A DNA stretch of 64,000 nt from Streptomyces cavernae (GTDB lineage: Bacteria > Actinomycetota > Actinomycetes > Streptomycetales > Streptomycetaceae), in the NCBI RefSeq assembly GCF_004023625.1, contig NZ_ML137715.1:26190-90189 (forward strand), given 5' to 3'. Made by a program: the position numbers and the translations under genes. The first letter of the stretch is position 1. Each line of letters begins with the position of its first letter. The notes beneath the pieces were generated by a model. It did no database searches. It had not been told where the DNA came from and worked only from the letters and a program-made list of their open reading frames with translations. Positions 61,114 through 64,000 of the stretch are shown in pieces.

Positions 61114-62019
61114 ATGCACCGACCAGTACAGCGACTCACCCGCACTCTCGTCTGCGCAGCCGCCGTCCCGGTGATGCTCATCGTCTCCGGGTGTTCCTCG
61201 GACTCGGACTCCGGTTCCGGTTCCGGCGACGACGCGAAGCAGGGCTCGAGCGCCTCGGCGTCCACGGACTCGGCAGGCGGCGGCAACTCCCCGGCGGCCG
61301 TGCAGCAGGCCGCGTACGCGAAGCTGCCGGATTCGTGCGCCGTGCTGTCGAAGAAGACGCTCAAGGAACTGGTGCCGGAGGCAAAGGGCAAGGGCAAGGC
61401 GGGCCAGTCCGACGACATCGACGCCCGGAGCAGTTGCTCCTGGTCGAGCCTGAAGAACAACGGTGTGAAGGGCTCGCAGTTCCGCTGGCTGAACGTCTCG
61501 CTGCTGCGCTTCGACTCGTCCCAGGTGCGCGGTTCGGGCGAGAAGCTGGCGACGGAGTACTTCGCCAAGCAGGTCGAGGACGCCCAGTCCGCCCCGGACG
61601 CGAAGAGCTCCAAGTCGGCGCCGGTGAGCGGGATCGGCAACGAGGCGACCGCGATCCGCTACGACCTGAAGAAGAAGGAAGGAACCTTCAAGCAGCAGAC
61701 AGTGGTGGCGCGGGTCGAGAACGTGGTCGTCACCCTCGACTACAACGGCGCGGGTCTGGCCGGGGACAAGGCGCCCAACGCCGACGACCTGGCGAAGCTC
61801 GCCCAGAACGCGGTCAAGGAGTCGGTGGCGGCGGTCTCCTCGGCGAACGGCGCGGGTGGCGGCGGACAGGGAGCGGAGGCTTCGCCGGGCAAGAGCGGTT
61901 CCCCGTCCAAGGGAGCCTCGCCGAACAAGAGCGCGTCCCCGTCCAAGAGCGCCGCGGGCCAGGGCGCCTCGCCGGCCAAGGACGCCGAAGGCGCCTCCGC
62001 GTCCCCGTCGAAGCGCTGA
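61114..62019 (+). CDS. DUF3558-like lipoprotein, second copy
   Basis: 301 residues with lipobox VSGC (Cys near 27), linker, and the same two-Cys layout as the gene before it (LPDSCAVL and SSCSWSS). The C-terminal tail is a Lys/Ser/Pro repeat (SPSKGASPNKSASPSKS). The ATG has GAAGGA upstream. The two genes look like an old tandem duplication with diverged tails. Confidence 0.85.
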   Translation: MHRPVQRLTRTLVCAAAVPVMLIVSGCSSDSDSGSGSGDDAKQGSSASASTDSAGGGNSPAAVQQAAYAKLPDSCAVLSKKTLKELVPEAKGKGKAGQSDDIDARSSCSWSSLKNNGVKGSQFRWLNVSLLRFDSSQVRGSGEKLATEYFAKQVEDAQSAPDAKSSKSAPVSGIGNEATAIRYDLKKKEGTFKQQTVVARVENVVVTLDYNGAGLAGDKAPNADDLAKLAQNAVKESVAAVSSANGAGGGGQGAEASPGKSGSPSKGASPNKSASPSKSAAGQGASPAKDAEGASASPSKR

Positions 62020-62240
62020 CGGGGTCCGAACCGCACGGAAGCGGGAGAACACGCGAGAACCCGCGAGAGGCGCGAGCAGCGCGGGGAAGCCGGAGAGACG
62101 GAGAAGCGCGGAGACGTGGGAGAAGTCCGGAGGAGCCGGTGAAGCGCGGAGAAATAGCTCACAGAAGCCGCATCGTCCGGCTGACGGCCCGATAGCCCGA
62201 GCTGACGTCCAAGTCCCAGCTCAGTCAGGTCCTTTCGTGG

Positions 62241-62268
62241 GAGCCCGCCCCCGTACGGAGGCGGGCTC
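62241..62268 (+). terminator. hairpin between the second lipoprotein and the DUF2637 gene
   Basis: GAGCCCGCC / GGCGGGCTC, a perfect 9-bp stem with a 10-base loop and possible extension through GTG/CAC across a bulge. It ends about 120 bases before the next gene. The rest of 62020-62387 holds no supported gene. Confidence 0.6.
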
Positions 62269-62387
62269 ACGCAATACCGGTCCTCCGCAGTACGCACACA
62301 TGTGCCACTCTGTTGCCCGCATAAGAACCGCGTCAGGAAGTCTCAGGCCGAAACGCGCCTGTGGACGCAGCAGGGAGGGGAGCACGG

Positions 62388-63908
62388 GTGGCGGCGCCAA
62401 TGGAACTCACCAAGACGCACCGGATACTCATCGGTGTGGTCGTCTTCGGGGCGGTCGTCATCGCGGGCATCGGCTTCGCGGGCTCCTACGCCGCGGTCCG
62501 TGAACTCGCGCTCAAGAAGGGCTTCGGGAACTTCAGTTACGTCTTCCCGATCGGCATCGACGCCGGTATCTGCGTCCTGCTGGCCCTCGACCTCCTGCTC
62601 ACCTGGATCCGCATCCCCTTCCCGCTGCTGCGCCAGACGGCGTGGCTGCTGACGGCGGCGACGATCGCGTTCAACGGCGCGGCGGCCTGGCCCGATCCGC
62701 TGGGCGTCGGCATGCACGGCGTCATCCCCATCCTGTTCGTGGTCTCCGTCGAGGCGGCCCGCCACGCCATCGGCCGGATCGCGGACATCACCGCCGACAA
62801 GCACATGGAGGGCGTACGCCTCACCCGCTGGATGCTCTCCCCGATCCCCACCTTCCTCCTCTGGCGCCGGATGAAGCTGTGGGAACTGCGCTCCTACGAC
62901 CAGGTCATCAAGCTGGAGCAGGAACGTCTCGTCTACCAGGCGCGTCTGCGCTCGCGCTTCGGCCGTGCCTGGCGTCGCAAGGCCCCGGTGGAGTCCCTGA
63001 TGCCGCTGCGGCTGGCCCGCTACGGCGTCCCGCTCGCGGACACGGCGCCCTCCGGTCTGGCGGCGGCGGGCATCGAGCCGGCGCTGCTGCCACCGGCCCC
63101 GGCGCCCGAGCACCGCGAACTCGAAGCCCCGATCCCGTCCCCGCGCCGCCCGGAGTACGCCGAGGAACCCGAGCAGGAGTACGCGCGGCAGCAGTCGCCG
63201 CAGCAGCACCAACTCCCGCAGGGTCAGGGTCAGCAGGAGGCACCGCGGCAGGCGCAGCTCCAGGCCCAGCCGCAGGCACCGGGTCAGATCCAGGGCCAGC
63301 CGCAGACACAGGGACAGGTCCAGGGCCAGCCGCAGACACAGGGACAGATCCAGGCCCAGGCCCAGGGTCAGCCCCAGGTCGGGCAACAGCAGGCGCCGCA
63401 GCAGGAGTTCCCTCAGGAGCTGCCCGGGACCGAGGGCAATCCCTGGTTCCAGGCCCCGCAGCAGGAAGTCGTCTACGAAGGCGGCTACGACCCCACGTAC
63501 GACCCGGACCAGGAGTGGGCGCGCTACCAGGCCGCCCAGCAGGCGCAGTACGAGGCCGAGCAGCGTGCGTTCGCCGAGCGGCAGGCCCGGAACCGGGTCG
63601 AGGACGACGAGCAGCAGGCCTCCGTGGAGCCCTCGCCGGAGGACACGGGCAGCTTCCCCATCCCGGCGGGTCCGAACCGCACCCGACAGCTCGGCGAGGG
63701 CGGCTCCCCCAACCCGGTGCCTGACGAGGAGTCGTACTACCAGGTCTTCAAGCAGTCGATCAACGGAAGTCTGCCCACGCCCCGTGAGTTCGGCGACAGC
63801 GTGGAGGCGACGTTCGGCACGCCGCTCGCCGCCCGCGAGGCGGAGCGGATGGTGAACCGCTTCTCCAACCGCTTCAACGCGGAGCTGGAGGAGGACCACA
63901 TCGCGTAG
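62388..63908 (+). CDS. DUF2637 membrane protein with Gln-rich repeat domain
   Basis: 506 residues. About four membrane segments in the first 130 residues match the DUF2637 (plasmid SpdB-like) domain. A basic region follows, then a long Pro/Gln-rich low-complexity stretch (about 260-350, units like QPQTQGQIQGQ). The acidic C-terminal part ends with a conserved-looking segment (LPTPREFGDSVEATFG). The GTG start at 62388 has AGGGAGGGG 7 bases upstream. Homologues occur on conjugative plasmids and chromosomes; this chromosomal role is unknown. Confidence 0.87.
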   Translation: MAAPMELTKTHRILIGVVVFGAVVIAGIGFAGSYAAVRELALKKGFGNFSYVFPIGIDAGICVLLALDLLLTWIRIPFPLLRQTAWLLTAATIAFNGAAAWPDPLGVGMHGVIPILFVVSVEAARHAIGRIADITADKHMEGVRLTRWMLSPIPTFLLWRRMKLWELRSYDQVIKLEQERLVYQARLRSRFGRAWRRKAPVESLMPLRLARYGVPLADTAPSGLAAAGIEPALLPPAPAPEHRELEAPIPSPRRPEYAEEPEQEYARQQSPQQHQLPQGQGQQEAPRQAQLQAQPQAPGQIQGQPQTQGQVQGQPQTQGQIQAQAQGQPQVGQQQAPQQEFPQELPGTEGNPWFQAPQQEVVYEGGYDPTYDPDQEWARYQAAQQAQYEAEQRAFAERQARNRVEDDEQQASVEPSPEDTGSFPIPAGPNRTRQLGEGGSPNPVPDEESYYQVFKQSINGSLPTPREFGDSVEATFGTPLAAREAERMVNRFSNRFNAELEEDHIA

Positions 63909-63942
63909 GCCGACATCGCGTAGGCCCGATGCACGAACGTAC

Positions 63943-63977
63943 GGGGGCGGCCCGGGGGGTACACCCGGGGCCCCCCG
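63943..63977 (+). terminator. GC-rich hairpin after the DUF2637 gene
   Basis: Interrupted stem in which GGGGG and CCCGGG pair with CCCGGG and CCCCC further on (63964-63976), about 35 bases after the stop. No T-run. The window ends soon after. Confidence 0.5.
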
Positions 63978-64000
63978 ACAGTGGGGGTCCGACCCGGGTG

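Overview
The window is chromosomal DNA from a Streptomyces or a very close relative. It has high GC, strongly GC-biased third codon positions, frequent GTG starts and GTGA/ATGA gene overlaps. Its backbone order (FHA-FtsK, Ser/Thr kinase, MqnA, cold-shock protein, acyl-CoA ligase ... MqnE, AsnC, UbiX, MqnP, UbiD ... CcsB, ResB, CcdA, ResA, deacetylase, phosphatase, HemL) is one I recall from the S. coelicolor SCO44xx-SCO45xx region. No rRNA, tRNA, CRISPR array, insertion sequence or phage gene was seen.

Layout. 1-7905: a minimal type VII secretion-like locus, with WXG100-like small proteins and a large helical membrane protein on the minus strand and an EssC-like FHA/FtsK ATPase on the plus strand. 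7996-11635: Ser/Thr kinase, mqnA and a cold-shock gene with a structured leader. 12050-15158: acyl-CoA ligase and a MaoC-type dehydratase. 15178-23075: a six-gene minus-strand operon that looks like a compact alginate-type (polyuronate) exopolysaccharide locus. Transcribed from 23075 it encodes an NDP-sugar dehydrogenase, a GT2 synthase, a membrane-tethered beta-helix protein, a beta-helix epimerase with a DPHD motif, a PL14-like lyase lipoprotein and a sugar-1-phosphate nucleotidyltransferase. This order parallels algD-alg8-...-algG-...-algL-...-algA of Pseudomonas and is the most interesting feature here. 23648-26040: TetR, DUF4229, GNAT and the DNA-repair protein UdgX. 26232-31135: futalosine-pathway menaquinone genes (mqnE, an AsnC regulator, ubiX/mqnM, mqnP, mqnL). 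31374-38066: small accessory genes and an eroded segment with a truncated MFS gene, an intact flavin monooxygenase, an SDR-aldehyde dehydrogenase chimera and an AraC remnant. 38271-46562: cytochrome c maturation (resA-ccdA-resB-ccsB), polysaccharide deacetylase, histidine phosphatase and hemL. 46873-53089: phosphotransferase, MprAB-like two-component pair and GT4 glycosyltransferase. 53478-58715: FMN reductase/LLM monooxygenase pair, AraC, MarR, YnfA-like, SDR and a small membrane protein. 58719-63908: RtcB, two related lipoproteins and a DUF2637 protein.

How the parts work together. The quinone and heme/cytochrome genes supply the respiratory chain. The kinase could phosphorylate threonines read by the FHA domain of the neighbouring secretion ATPase (inference). 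The alginate-like operon would make, polymerise, epimerise and trim a uronic-acid polymer at the cell surface (inference from motifs and gene order).

A second theme is short tandem repeats (12, 23-24, 25, 30 and 45 bp) between genes or at gene ends, several large perfect inverted repeats, and a 43-bp sequence present twice 33 kb apart.
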